A stretch of 64,000 nucleotides of DNA from Acridotheres tristis. Taxonomy: Eukaryota; Chordata; Aves; Passeriformes; Sturnidae. The stretch lies in NCBI GenBank assembly GCA_037013685.1, contig CM072885.1:23431584-23495583 (forward strand). Direction: 5' to 3'. The notes beneath the pieces were generated by a model that did not search any database, was not told the DNA's origin, and worked only from the letters and a program-made list of their open reading frames with translations. Positions 24,901-37,400 of this stretch are shown here, piece by piece; the stretch's first letter is position 1; every line of letters begins with the position of its first letter. The translations under genes were made by a program, and so were the position numbers.

Positions 24901-26194
24901 AGCTACTGGGCACTGGTGGTCTGTAAAGTTTTTAAAGCAGGGAAATATCAGTCACATCTTCTCATGATTAAATGGGGATAAAAGGCTTTAGTGTTCAACT
25001 CTGCAAGAGTTAGGCTAGGAAATCCTAGCAGAGATTTCTTTTTGGGAATCAAATCATGAACATGGCAGCTGTTCCACTCCTTGACTCTCTGACTGACTAA
25101 TTTAGGCAATATCTCACTTGGCTTCTTGGCTTGTATGTATTTCATTCTGTGATGACAAGCTCTTCTGCTGGGTGGCATCTGGCACTGGCCATCTGATTTC
25201 CAGGCAGTTTGGTGCTTGCTTTACTGAAAAGCAAGTTATCCATGGTAAATGTTTGGAAACCAGGCTAGTGGTGAGTAGCTCTGTCTCTGGCAGGTGTTTG
25301 TTTTCTTTACCTCACAGAAATGTTGTATTAATGATTATAGAGTGCTTGCTCGGTTTACTAATAGGGCTTCCAGAAGTATTCTTGGTCTGTGTCTGAAAGG
25401 GTTTTTTGAGGAGTAGAGTTGAAGGTCTCTCTGGCAGCTTTTTTCTGTTCTGCTCTTCCTTGCACTATTTCAGCACAGGTGACTAAACCTCCATCTCTCC
25501 TCTCTTCTGAAATGATGCTGTCCTTCCAGCTCTCCCAATCTGTTCTCCGAAACCTCTCGCCCTCCTGCTCCTTGAATCTTCTCTGCCTCTTCCATCTTTA
25601 AAGTGTATATTTGGTGGGACTTCTCTGGATCCAAAAAGGCTGGAGGAGGGGGAGACGTCTCCCAAAAAGTATTTCAAATACAGCCCTCTTAAATGTGGAC
25701 TCTTATATACACCTGTCTGCATCACAAGATGCTCAGGAAAGTGTGAAGCAGTTCATAAATCCCTCTGACATGTTCTAAATTCTCCCCAGAGCTGAATGTG
25801 TTCCAAATAGGGAGCTGTGAACTGATGCCATCTCAGTATATCTTTACACCTCCTTCCAGTCACAGCGTCTGTGGGCTTGTGTCGGATGAGGCAAAACATT
25901 TTCAGCATCTCATCCTGATCTCACCACTTTGTCCTTGGTGCCTGCTCATGTTTTCCCACTCAGAAAGGCCGTGCAGTCCAGCACCCAGCTCAGAGATGAG
26001 GACATTCACTTATTACAGGCTGAGGACTCACTGACTGGGGGTCAGGTCTGTGGCAGAGGATTTGGGAATCCTTGAGGACAGTAAGCTAGATGTAAGACAG
26101 TGGTGTGTCCCGACACAGAATTCTAACAGCATCCTGGACCTTTAGTAGCAGAAGCAGAGCTGGTAAATTGAGAGAAGTGATTATCACTTTCAAA
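24901..26194 (+). other. intron 1, nothing recognised
   Basis: Ordinary intronic sequence. The short frames in it (for example 25118-25396 and 25798-26034) have no recognised family. Confidence 0.4.
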
Positions 26195-26400
26195 CGGGCA
26201 GTTGTTAAACCACATCTAGAAATCCAGTTTCGGCTCCCTTAATGCAAGACATGGATAAACTGGACCGCATTCTGCAAAGGGCCACTAAGATGGTCAAGAG
26301 CTGAAGTGCTTCCCCAGTGAAGAGAAGCTGAGGGGGCTGTGCTTGTTCAGCCGGGAAAAGAAAGGGCTGTGAGGGAGCCAGTATCAGCCTGTCTAGATGC
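26195..26400 (+). repeat. degenerate CR1 ORF2/3' fragment, sense
   Basis: It resembles the CR1 segment that codes for the end of the reverse transcriptase ORF: 'ccacatctagaaatccagtt', then 'ctgcaaagggccactaagatg', 'gaagagaagctgagggggctg' and 'ttgttcagccgggaaaag'. Reading-frame breaks are obvious. It lies directly before a better-preserved CR1 and may be a separate, older insertion. Confidence 0.65.
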
Positions 26401-26454
26401 ACAAAGTGTATTGAGATGTCAGAGACAGGCTTTTTGCAGAAGTGCCTTGTACCT

Positions 26455-27364
26455 CTATTTGGAGGCTTGTCACTAGTACTGGGTCCAGTATTGTTTTAAC
26501 TTACTCATCAGTGGCTTGGATGAAGGGGCAGATACCTCCTCAGCAAGTTCACTGCTGGCACAAAGCTGGCAGGAGTGGCTGATAACCTAGAGGGCTGTGA
26601 GCCCTTCAGAAGGACCTTGACGGAGATTGGAAAGATGGGCACAAAAGCACCTTCTGAAATTCAGAAAAGGCAAGTGAAGGACTATGTACCTGGGGAGGGA
26701 TAACCCCCTGCAACTGGCTGGGTGCTGACCTGCTGAGAAGCAGCTCTGTAGAGAAGGACCTGGGGGTCCTACTGGACAACAAGCTCTCCATGAGCCAGAA
26801 AAGTGTCTTTGTGGCAAAGAAGGCCAGTGGTGTCCTGGGCTGCATTGGAAAGAGCATTGCTAGCAGGTTGAGAGAGGGATCCTGCCCCTTTACTCAGCCC
26901 TGGTGAGGCACATCTGGGGTGCTGTGTCCAGTTCTGGGCTCCTCAGGACAAGACAGACACAGACATCCTGGAGCAGGTCCAGCAGAGGGTGACAAAGATG
27001 ATGATGGGACTGGAACATCTCTCTTACAAGGACAGGCTGAGGGAACTGGGTCTATTCAGCCTTGAGAAGATGCAATGAGAGGGGACCTCATAAATGTCAA
27101 TAGTATCTGAAGGGAGGGTGTCAAGAGGATGGACCAGGCTCTTCCTGGTGGTGCTGAGCAATGGGACAAGAGGCTTTGAGCAGAAATTGTTGCACAGCAA
27201 GCTCTACCTTAACACGAGGGAGAACTTCTTTACTGTGTAGGTGACTGAGCACTGGAAGATGTTGCTCAGAATGGTTGTGGAATCTCCTTCCCTAGAGGAA
27301 GGGAGGTTGGACCAGCTGCCCTCCAGCAGTCCCTTCCAGCTGCAGCCATTCTGTGATTCTGTGA
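26455..27364 (+). repeat. CR1 LINE, ORF2 C-terminal part and complete 3' end, sense
   Basis: This is the longest CR1 copy in the window (about 0.9 kb). It starts in the region coding for the end of reverse transcriptase ('gtactgggtccagtattgtt', 'gtggcttggatgaaggggca') and runs through 'gacctgggggtcctactgga' and 'ggctgcattggaaagagcat'. It then passes 'gaactgggtctattcagcct' and ends at 27347-27364 in the tandem ATTCTGTGATTCTGTGA signature of CR1. Several frameshifts and stops make it a dead 5'-truncated copy. It is in the same orientation as BICD1. Confidence 0.93.
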
Positions 27365-27590
27365 AGGGTGGGAAGACAAGAGATAAGTGACATAAATTGA
27401 AACAGAGGTTCAGACGGAATATGAGGTAGATCTGTTTCTCCATGAACATGGGCAGTCCCACAGGTTGCCCAGAGGGGTCATACAGCCTCTTTCCATAGAA
27501 CTTTTCAAGCCCCAGCTGGATGCAGCCTTCAGGGATCTGGTCTGAGTGCAGAACTGGTCTTGCTGTGAGAGGAGGTTGCACTAGGGGAGA
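27365..27590 (+). repeat. second CR1 3' fragment abutting the first, sense
   Basis: Directly after the terminal repeats of the preceding CR1, another CR1 3' region begins: 'caagagataagtgacataaa', 'tttctccatgaacatgggca', 'caggttgcccagaggggtca', 'cttttcaagccccagctgga', '…ggaggttgcactagggg'. It lacks its own terminal 8-bp repeats. The arrangement suggests that one CR1 inserted into or next to an older one. Confidence 0.8.
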
Positions 27591-28424
27591 AAGGGGCAGA
27601 CAGCAAGGGGCCTTGAGCAGTGCAAAATCCCTTCAGGGTGCCCACTGTACATAGTTAAATTTGAGTGGCAGGTTGCTGTGCATTACCCTATACACAGTAA
27701 TGTCCTGCCTGGAAACAGTGACTGTCGGGGGCCCACAGCCTCACTTCGTGCTTGAATTTCATTTTCTCTTGCTTGTTATTAAGTCTGCAGTGACCTGGGG
27801 TTACTAAGGGTGGTATTTGATGTGCTCATCTCTCAGCAAGACAATCCTACATCTCCCTCTGCCATTCCTGCCCGTGTTCTGGCTCTCAGCTGTGCAACTG
27901 TTCATACTGTCACAGCATGGTAGGAAACTAACCTCAGTTAAAAATAACCGAGGAGGGGTTGTTGCTGTCTGTAACAAGATTGGTTTCATCATCTGATTCA
28001 CAGTACTTCCCAGTGAACGGTTTTACCTTTGCCTAAAAGTCAGCATAAGGAGAGGAATGAATGCAGAGGGAAGAGGGGAATGGGATGACCTGCTAAATCA
28101 AGTACTGATGCTGAGAGAGATGCCCATCAAATTACATCAGGATTGCTTCCTCCAAGAGGAAAAGAATCCTGTGCATTAGCCTACAGAAAACATAAGCAGC
28201 TGGAATCATGTTAGGGGGAATGAGGACTATTGTTGGAGCTTTGGCAGCACACAAAGAAAAATGTAGATGAACCTTTTGGTTTTTTTTCCAGGGACCTTTA
28301 TTGCCAGTTGCTCTCAGTAATTGGGTTATATCCTTAGCAGTCGGTACAGATGAACATGCAATATTAGTCCTCCTATAATAGCCAGCCCTTTAGCAGGGAT
28401 GGTCAGCTTTTAACACTGGGGGCT

Positions 28425-28477
28425 CACAAAATAAATCTAAATGCACAAAATAAATTAAATGCACAAAATAAACACAC
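28425..28477 (+). repeat. short tandem repeat, 18-19 bp unit, about 2.8 copies
   Basis: The unit CACAAAATAAATCTAAATG (28425-28443) recurs with a one-base deletion as CACAAAATAAATTAAATG (28444-28461) and as a partial third copy to 28477. Confidence 0.85.
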
Positions 28478-31400
28478 TTCAGTTTGTTTTCTCCCAATAG
28501 TTAAACTATTTTCTTCATTTTTCTCTTTCATCAAATAAATCTCATTCTAATCTGAGCGATTCTGATTGAATCAGTCGTCTGAGTTGAACTCCTCAGAGAT
28601 AAATGGAAGTTACAACTGGATTTTATGTCACGGGAAAGTAAATTTTCCATAGATTTTCTAAGAAATACTGGATTAGTACCAAATCTAATATGACTGATTG
28701 AGGTGTTTATGGGTGAGCCAGACATTATGAATTACTTCATGTGTAAAGCTTGTGAATGTAAAATTTCACAGGAGAGATTTTAATCTGAAGGTCCACATCT
28801 GTTTGGAATTAGGAATTATTAATCCACTTTTTATAGTGGATCAGAAAAAAAATAATTTGCTACCATCTTTTCACCTTCCTTCAGGTGAAATACTTTTCCT
28901 TCCCTACTGTGTTGCCCAGTGGATTCTCTTTCTCAGGGTGTGTTTGTGCAGTCTGTGTGCATAACAGCATTCAGGGCGAACACCTGGCTTTATCAAAAGT
29001 GCAAGAGGGGCAAAACAATGGTGGAGAAAATAAGATTTGGCATAAAACAGTAATTTTTGAGCATTCATCCTGGTAAAGTGAGGAGCATTCTCAAAGTCAG
29101 ATAGACTGAATTTGCGCCTGGGCAACTTTTACACACCTTATGCAGTTGGCAGTTGGAGGAAAATACATGCAAGATCACGTGTTTTTCTGGCTGTATTGAG
29201 GGCTTCTAGAAGAAGAGCTTTCTTCTTGAGATTGAATATGTTTTTCCTTCTGTAGCTCATTCTCTCTTACGTTTTTGCATCTGTGTTTTCTTCATATGGA
29301 CAATAAGAGTAAAATCCGAATCCTGCTTCCCTCATGTCTCTGCTGCATTGTAGGGTGTTTGCCTCTGTTATAGATTTCCCTTCCCTCTTTGTCTGATACC
29401 TGAGGGGGTAATATCTAATTCAGTACAATTCTGTACTGTACTTTTTTGTGGGGGGATGGATGATTTTAAATTATTACAGCAGAGACTGAAAAACATACAT
29501 TCATTTCTGCTGAACTGTCTTACATTTTTTCCATGACTTTCATAGCCCTCTTTTTTCCTCATTTCCTTGAAAAATCAAAAGCACTCATTTTATGTGGGAG
29601 GAGAGAGAGTATTTTCCTAATTTAGGGGAGTTGATATAGTGTGTAGAGACATGAATGTGTCCTTTGTCCCTTTATCACTTGCATCACTCACAGCAGATAA
29701 TTATGAGGAGAAACCAGCAATTTTTTTTTGTACTGTACTGTGAATGCAGTCTGTGAGTACAGATCAGCTACAGATGGAAGTAGCTGGGATTAGTCAAAAG
29801 ATGAAAAATATGCCTGAGCAAGGGCAAGTGCCTAAAGCTGAAGCAGGCAAGTAGGAATTAAGCTAGGTTGAAGATTAGTGTTTTATTGGGATCTCTACTT
29901 CTCTGCAGAGGGTAGTATTAGAACTAATTTTGAGATTATAATATTTATGTTTCTAAATTTCTTTCAGTATCAAAGTTTAATTAACTTGCTAGTTAAAAGA
30001 AGCAGCAGGCCTCTGTCTAAAATCTATGGTTTTGGGACAGACCTGTGAGACATCAAAAGGCTTTCACTAAGACTGAATTGCATCCAATCCCATTTTCTTC
30101 ATCTCTCTTGGGGTTCCGCCCTCTCTGTCTGCAGCCACATTCTCATTCTTGTAGAGTGTTTGTCTCCTGGTCATGATGGTGTATATATACTTTTGCTTTT
30201 TTTTCCCCAATCTTTGCCCTGTATCTTACTTAGTGTTCCTTTGCTGCTCTCTAAGATGTGGAACTGATTTTTTTCTGTTAAAGAGCCTTTTTGTCATTGT
30301 GTGAATGTAAGAAATCTGGCCATTTTTGGCAGACTAGGCCTTCCATATTATGCTCAGATATTGTAAGGACATGAGGGGTTCCTAGAAATACTTCAAAATG
30401 TTGTTTTAGCATGGACTGAAAATGAAACAACCCTCTGCTTTGTAGCAGCCTCACCATTAAAATAATCCTTGGACATACCACTTTTTGGGCAGCTTTAAAA
30501 TCGGGTTGTCTGTGTGGATGCATAGGAAGAAGACACCTTTCCATATGGCTTTAGGAAACTCAACCCCCTTTTTTAAAAAAAACATATAATATTCTTTCTG
30601 GAATTATTTGTTTAAGCCCATAAAGACAACTGATGCCCAGTGAGATTAGCTAATGCACTCAGACTTTTTGATCAGCACTGGGAATGAGGCCCATTATCCA
30701 CATGGTGCTGCCATACCTTGTCTGCCCATCACCCTTGCTCCCCTGAATGACACCTAGGTTACCTCTGCACTGTCTTCAACCCATTTACACAGCGAGTAGT
30801 TCTCTAGCAGTGATAGAGACAACGCTGCTGAGCTAAGAAGCATGAAAGACATCTTCAGTTAGCACAGTTACTCACCTTTCACTCCAGTCAATCACCTCTG
30901 GGGACACTCCAGCTAAATTATATAAACTTCATCTTCACTTACTGGTGTTTTGGGTTTTTTTTGGTCTGTGTGTGTTTGTTGTTAGTTCTGTGATCTCTCA
31001 GAGCTCACAGGTGACACACAGGTAGCAGGGGCGGTGCCGGTCATTTGATTTTACTCTGGGAAATCTGTCAGTACCAAAAAGGCTTTCCTTGGATGCCTTA
31101 GTCGCTCTGGATGGATTTAAATGCCAGTGTACTGAGAGTGAACCACAAAGTGCTGTTTGTCATCACTGGCTAATGACTAATTCCCAGAGGGAAGCTGCAA
31201 GTTGCTAACAACTGCAGTTTTAACTTCTGTTTTGGATACTTAGAGGGGGAAACCCGGCTCCCAATAGTTGTAAAGCTCAGATAGGAAGACAAAAGCAAGA
31301 TTTTAAGGATAAAGATAGGAATTTGGGTCAGGCGAAGGGAACAGGTGGCTTGGTGAAATAATTAATTTATAAAAGCTTGGCTGTTGGCCAAACATGAACA

Positions 31401-34400
31401 CAGGATGATTTGGATTTCGTCTTCTCAGGACTGGAGTATTGTCTACTCACACCCACAAGGCAAGGTGCAGGATGCCAAACTGCACTGAATCCTGGCCCTG
31501 CCCAGAAATGTAGAACTCTCAACATTTTGGCATTTGGGTATTAAGAGAACTGGAGCATTTGGCCTGGAGGCAGATGGGGAGTTCACAGCTGGGTTAAAGT
31601 GTCTGTGTAGTCATTGTCTCTGGTTCTCAATTTGATGGCTAAGCTAAGATATTTAACAACTGTATTGTCCAACTTGAATCTGTGATTCTTTTTATTAATT
31701 ATGTGCTCTCAGTAGCTTGTAGTTCCTATAAGAAATAGTATTAATGCAGACAAACTTGTGTGGCTTTTTATTTTTAGATGAGTAGGAAGAGTTTTGCTCA
31801 TACCATAAATACCTCATAGAGCTTTTACAAAGCATTAAAAGTTAGCACAGTTCTGGATAATTCCAGGTGACTGCACATCAATGGCAAACATGCAGAGCTC
31901 ACCTGAGTTTAGTTGAAGGGAACATTTGCATGGTCCTTTCTTTCTTTGATATCTGCTTGTAATTCCCACCTACAAACAGTTAGGAAAGGTTGGATTTAAG
32001 CATCCCATGTGAAGAATGCTATCTCTAACAATATGCCCTCTATTCAGGGTTGTGCCTAAGGGTCATCTATAGCAGGTATGACTTGAAGACCAAAGCTGAA
32101 GTCCTGCCTCCATGGGTAAGACAAAGATAAAAGGGGGCAATGATTTATTGTTGAATCTCTGCCTACCACCCGCTGGCAAACAGCAAGTGATAAAATGTGT
32201 TACAAGCTGAGAATTCAGATTTTTTTCCACCAGAGTAGGAAGAACTGGCATAATTACAATTATTGTCTCAAGCATGTGCTTTTGTTCTTGCAGTTTAATG
32301 CATTGTCATTACTTTGCTGAGCTTCTGTGACTGCTCATGTGCATGCACTTGACCAGCCCCAAATGTGTAAGAGCAAGGTGAAAAAACCTTCACAACCAAA
32401 CACAGAACACAGCAGAAATCTGAAGGAAAGAGTTTTCAGCTGACATAGATCTTCCATCTGCAGTAAGCTAAAAATGTGCATTAGATCAATTACTAATCCA
32501 TAAAATCTTGGTCATAAATCTGGGTCCTTGATGGCAAATTGTAAGGATATGGTACCAAGGACTCCTCTGTGAAATAAAGTGTATGATATATAACACTAGA
32601 GAAGAGAAACAGAATTTGGATGGAATATAATTATCTGTGTTTACCAGTAAGGGAGATGGAATCTCGTGGCATCGTTAGGAGTACATTACTTTGGGCATTA
32701 GGTAAGCTTTTCATTTATCTTCCAGGTAAGGGCTGATGGTTGCCATCTGACAATAGCAAAACTTTCGCTTAAGATGCTGTAAACTCAGCTGTGTAAAAAT
32801 AGTAGCAAATCTGGATCAACACAGTTGAGTGAGAACATTTTTTCCGAATGTTCTGAATGTAATGTTACAGTGATGCTGTAGATACTTAGATGCTTTCTAT
32901 TCACAAAATAAAATCCATATTAAAGTAACAGAACGGAATCATCAAACTTAGATCAGCTTTGGAAATTTGTCTCCAGAGTCTGTATTTCATTTGTGTTGGA
33001 AAACACTGAGTTTGCTTTATTAAGTAGGCTGAGCAACTTTTCATTGAAACCTATATGACTTCTTTTTGCCCACATACTTTGAAATTACAGATCACATATG
33101 TGAGTGATTGTTGTGATACACACATAGGCTCCTGGCTTTAGGTATTTTTGCTGTAGTTATTTAATACTGCATCATGATTTGTAATTTAAAGTATTTTCTG
33201 TCTGCTTGCTTGAGGAGAGATATTTGCTCAAGAACAGAAAATGCAGTGATACCGTGATTATAGTTTTAGTATTTGTGCTTGAAAAGTACTTACTGTTCCC
33301 TGGACTGACGTTAGAGACACTCAGAGTCATGCCTGTGTTTTCATGCTTGTTAAATTTGCTTTTGTAACAGGTTAGACTAATGGGAATACACTTAAACCTA
33401 AAATGAACCTTGTTTGGGTATAAATAACCCTTTTCCTGGGTATAACAGGAAGAGTTGCAGGTGAAAACCATGCTGTGTTCACTTTTTATTCTATAAAGGT
33501 CTCTCAGTTGCAAGATGTTTCTTGAAATGTGACCCCTGGTTTCTTAACCAGTGAGAGCTTGACTTAGGCACCCCCAGCTGATGCTGGGCTGGGTACTGAG
33601 AGCTGCTGCTTTGTTGCCATTACTCAAGGATGTGTTTGTTAAATATTCCAGTCTGAAGAAGTGGGTTTGGGAAAGGAGATCCTGAATTCTGCCCCAAAAC
33701 CCTGTAGCAGAGATTCTTCTCCAGCAATCAGTTATTTTTGTAGCAAAAAGTAATCCACCCCTGAAAAGGCATCCAAAATCTGATAAGCAACACTTTTAGG
33801 AGCCTGCAGTCCAATGGTTTGTGCTGTCTGTGGGGAAAGGAATTGCAGCTTTGCAAGTGACAGTGTAATGAATAGTCAAGCACTTACTAGAGCACTGGCA
33901 CTGGATAGATGCAGGGAAAAGCCAGAGGGAGTGAGTCAGCACGACCTTGACTGCTGCCAGAGGGATGAGTATCACATCCAGCCCTCCAGGGACACTGACA
34001 TTGGTTGGGGTCTTTAGTGGAAAGAGACTTTGGTGAAATGAAATCTGCTGGAATAATTAACCAGTAGTCGTGTGTGTCTGAAAGGTGTCACTTGCACACA
34101 GAGTAGTGAAAACATCAACTTAAGCCAGTTGTAATTATTCAAAGGTAGTTTTGTTAGTAAGATGGTCTAGTTCTTTCTTACCCTGTGACAGCACTGACTG
34201 CACTCCGGGAAAGGGGAAACAGCCTGAAAATTCAGAATGCTGCTCGTTCTGTGAGCTGCAGTTTGGCACATTGAGTCCCAGCAGGACGGGATAAATTGTT
34301 ATTTATTGCATGACAGTAACACCTAGGGATTCTGTGATGCCTGGCACAATGAGTTGCAGGTGTATAAATAGAAGACTAGAGATTTTACTGTGGAAATAGG

Positions 34401-37400
34401 ACTTTGTCAGGGATTTGGTATTAAGGAATAATAAGGATAATTCACAGATGAGTAATAGAGATGCAGAAGCTGTGGTGGGGTAAATTGTTGAGCCATAATT
34501 TCAGAGGAAATCAGTGACCAAATCACAAGGAAAACAGAGATTTTTCTCAGATTTAGTTCAATCCTTTATCTTCCAAATCCTTCCATTTAAAAAAGCCAGT
34601 CAACCAGAAAGCCAAAGCAATCAACTGCCCTGTGCTCACTGACCAGGGTGTGCACTGGCAGTGTCTCTCACTGGTGCCAGGGTGACCAGTAAGGCCATTT
34701 AGGAATGGTGTTGTGGTAGTTTTGCTATTTTATTACGATAAAAACTAAAGGAAAAACGAGGATGAAAATCTCAGATAAAACTCTTTGGCTTCTCAGTTCC
34801 TTATTTGGCAGTGTTTCAGTGGCCAAAGCCCTTGTCCTTAGACATCATCAGCACCTCATCAGAACACCCTATTCCCTGTGGGCTATCTCCCACATACCCT
34901 GCTGATCCAGAGCAAGTGAAAAGTACCTGGGATCCCGGAATACATTCCCATCTCTCACCCCGAGCTGCCCTTTCTGCTTTGCTCTTCCCCCTTTGGAAAT
35001 TTGTTACAGTCTTCCTACTCCTTCCCACTTACCTCTTCCTGAACTACAACTGTTCTTTGCTGGAACTGAGATTTTCACATCAGCATTTACTAATCCCTGC
35101 AGCTGGTTGAAATGCTTAATCTTTCCTTTGCTCATTCCGTACACCTAGTTGTTCACTGCTGGTGGGAGAAATCAAATTCCAGCCACCTCTCCCTGCAAAG
35201 GAATGCATCGTGCCTCTCCTTGCCTGCTGTCTGTGGGTAGCCTCACCCCACAATGGACCCCTCCTTCCTACTGCCTGCTGCATGGGGAAAAGTTAAAGTG
35301 ACAGGCTTTACTGCAGTGAGTTCCAGCATGTGGGATGACCTTTACAATGGGAATACGTGGGAAATCTTCATTTAAATCTGTGAAGTCTGACTTTTGCAGT
35401 TCTTTGGGAATTCAGGCCAGCTAAAATTTCATGGGGTGTTTTGAGCACTAGATGAGGCTTCTTGCAGAGCTGGCAGTGGTTAACGTGGAACTTGGACCAG
35501 GAGTTTGTAGAGGGTGAGGTACTTGGGGCAAGGCCTGCCCTTGCCCTCCTCTTTGTACTAAATGAACACAGTGAGCCTGTATTCTTCGCTGGGACAATTA
35601 GGTTCTATGGTAATATGAGTAATTAATAATAAAATGGGGCCTCTTCTGTGGATGTTAGAAATAATTTCCTTCTGCCAGTTGCTTTTCTAGAATGTGGTTT
35701 TGAACTTTGAGATCCTGAAAGAGATAATCGAAACACAAGCAGCTGTCACAAACCTTTAGCTCTGTTTATGTAGGCAGTGATGGAAAATCACAAAACTAAA
35801 TTGTTGGATGGTTCACTGGTTTGTGCATCTTTTGTTGTAACATCAAGCTCTTATGCAATGGACCCTTGTTTGATTTAAGACTCTTCTCACTAAAAGTGGG
35901 TTTCAACAGTCCAGATTTTTAATAAGGTGTAAAGAGGCAAAGCAAACTACTGATTTCTTGGTTGCTCTTCACCCAATTCATTTATGACACACACAGAATC
36001 AGCTGTGCTGTGCTGGATCAGGGTGATCCAGCTGCTGCAGCTGCAAGAGGTAGGCCGTTTTTTCCAAATGTGGTGGATCTGAACCCTGCCTTCATCCATG
36101 TGCCATCTGGGGCCGAAAGGTGGGATAAAACATTTGGTTGTTGTGTCACATGACAGTCCTTCAGCAGCTGTTCCTCATCCCCTTTGGCAGTGGCATCTGG
36201 CCATGGAGATGGGCTTCTGAGTGGTGGGAGCACAGTGCAAGGAACAGTGTGACACGGATCCTCCTGTCCACATGGCTCATCGAGGTCTGAAGGCTCCTCT
36301 TGTCCGTCTTCTTTCCCACATGTTGAGGAAGCTGAACTGTAGAGGCCTTCTTGTTTCACAACTTTGTTTTTATCCTTTGCCAGACCTCTGCCAAAAAAGA
36401 TAGCCAAAGAAGACTCTGAAATTTAAATTTAGGTATCCAAGGATATGTTATTCTTCCTTCAATGAGCACAAACCTGACATTTTCAGGAGGCTGACAGCTG
36501 GTGCCATGATAGTGAAGATCGCTGACTGAGAATCCCACAATGTCAATCGTGATTCAGGGGTTTAGAGTACTGGGCTCCCACTAAGCAATGTAAGAATGCA
36601 AGCATCCTTGGTAGAGTGTATCTAATGAGGAGGATATTTATCCCTGAATGTATTTTTAAATTTATGTTCTATTTCTACTCTGGTAACCATAGTAATTGCA
36701 CTAGAATTTTGTGGTTTAACATATTCATGCCCAAAATCTCTTCTGGTAGTCAGCTTATTTTTATAAAGATCGTGTCATGGCCTGCAGCCAAAAGCACTGG
36801 TGCTAATACAGAATGTGATTTTTATCTATTCTCACTAGGTATGCAGAGCCAGTTACAGTGAATATTTTTTCAGGTTTTCTTTTCCAAAAAAATATTGGAC
36901 TCCATGACAGCACTGTGAATTATGATCTGAATTCTCTGCTGCAGCACTTCTCCTGAAATCAACAGAATTATGCTGGCAAAGAACTTATTCCTCATAGTGT
37001 CAAGTCACACAACTCTGACAGTGACTTCATTATGGCATTCCCAGAACTATAAAGTGTTTTGATGGGAGTACTTGGCAGCAGATTGGAAGCACTGGTGACT
37101 CAGTGCACAGTGCTCTGCCTTCTGAGTCAAAAATGACCTGGTGTCCCAGCAGTGCGGTTTGTAGTTTGGTTTTCTTATTGTTTTTATGAGACATAAGCCC
37201 CTCTGTTTTTATGAAATTATTGCATATTAATTTTTGAAAACGAAGATTAATATTCTTGCTGCCTTTTTTTTTTTTATTTAATATCAAGATAGTTACCCCT
37301 GGCTGCCTGTTTTTGCAGAGTTGGTAGGAGAGATTAATCACCTTTGCAATCTATATCCTTCCATCAAATTTGGTTATGATTTGCCATCAAGATGCTTCAA

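Noticed and set aside
36541..36600. Short resemblance to a tRNA-derived SINE box near 'gggtttagagtactgggctc'
   Set aside because: Only about 20 bases match and no SINE body or flanking duplication is visible.
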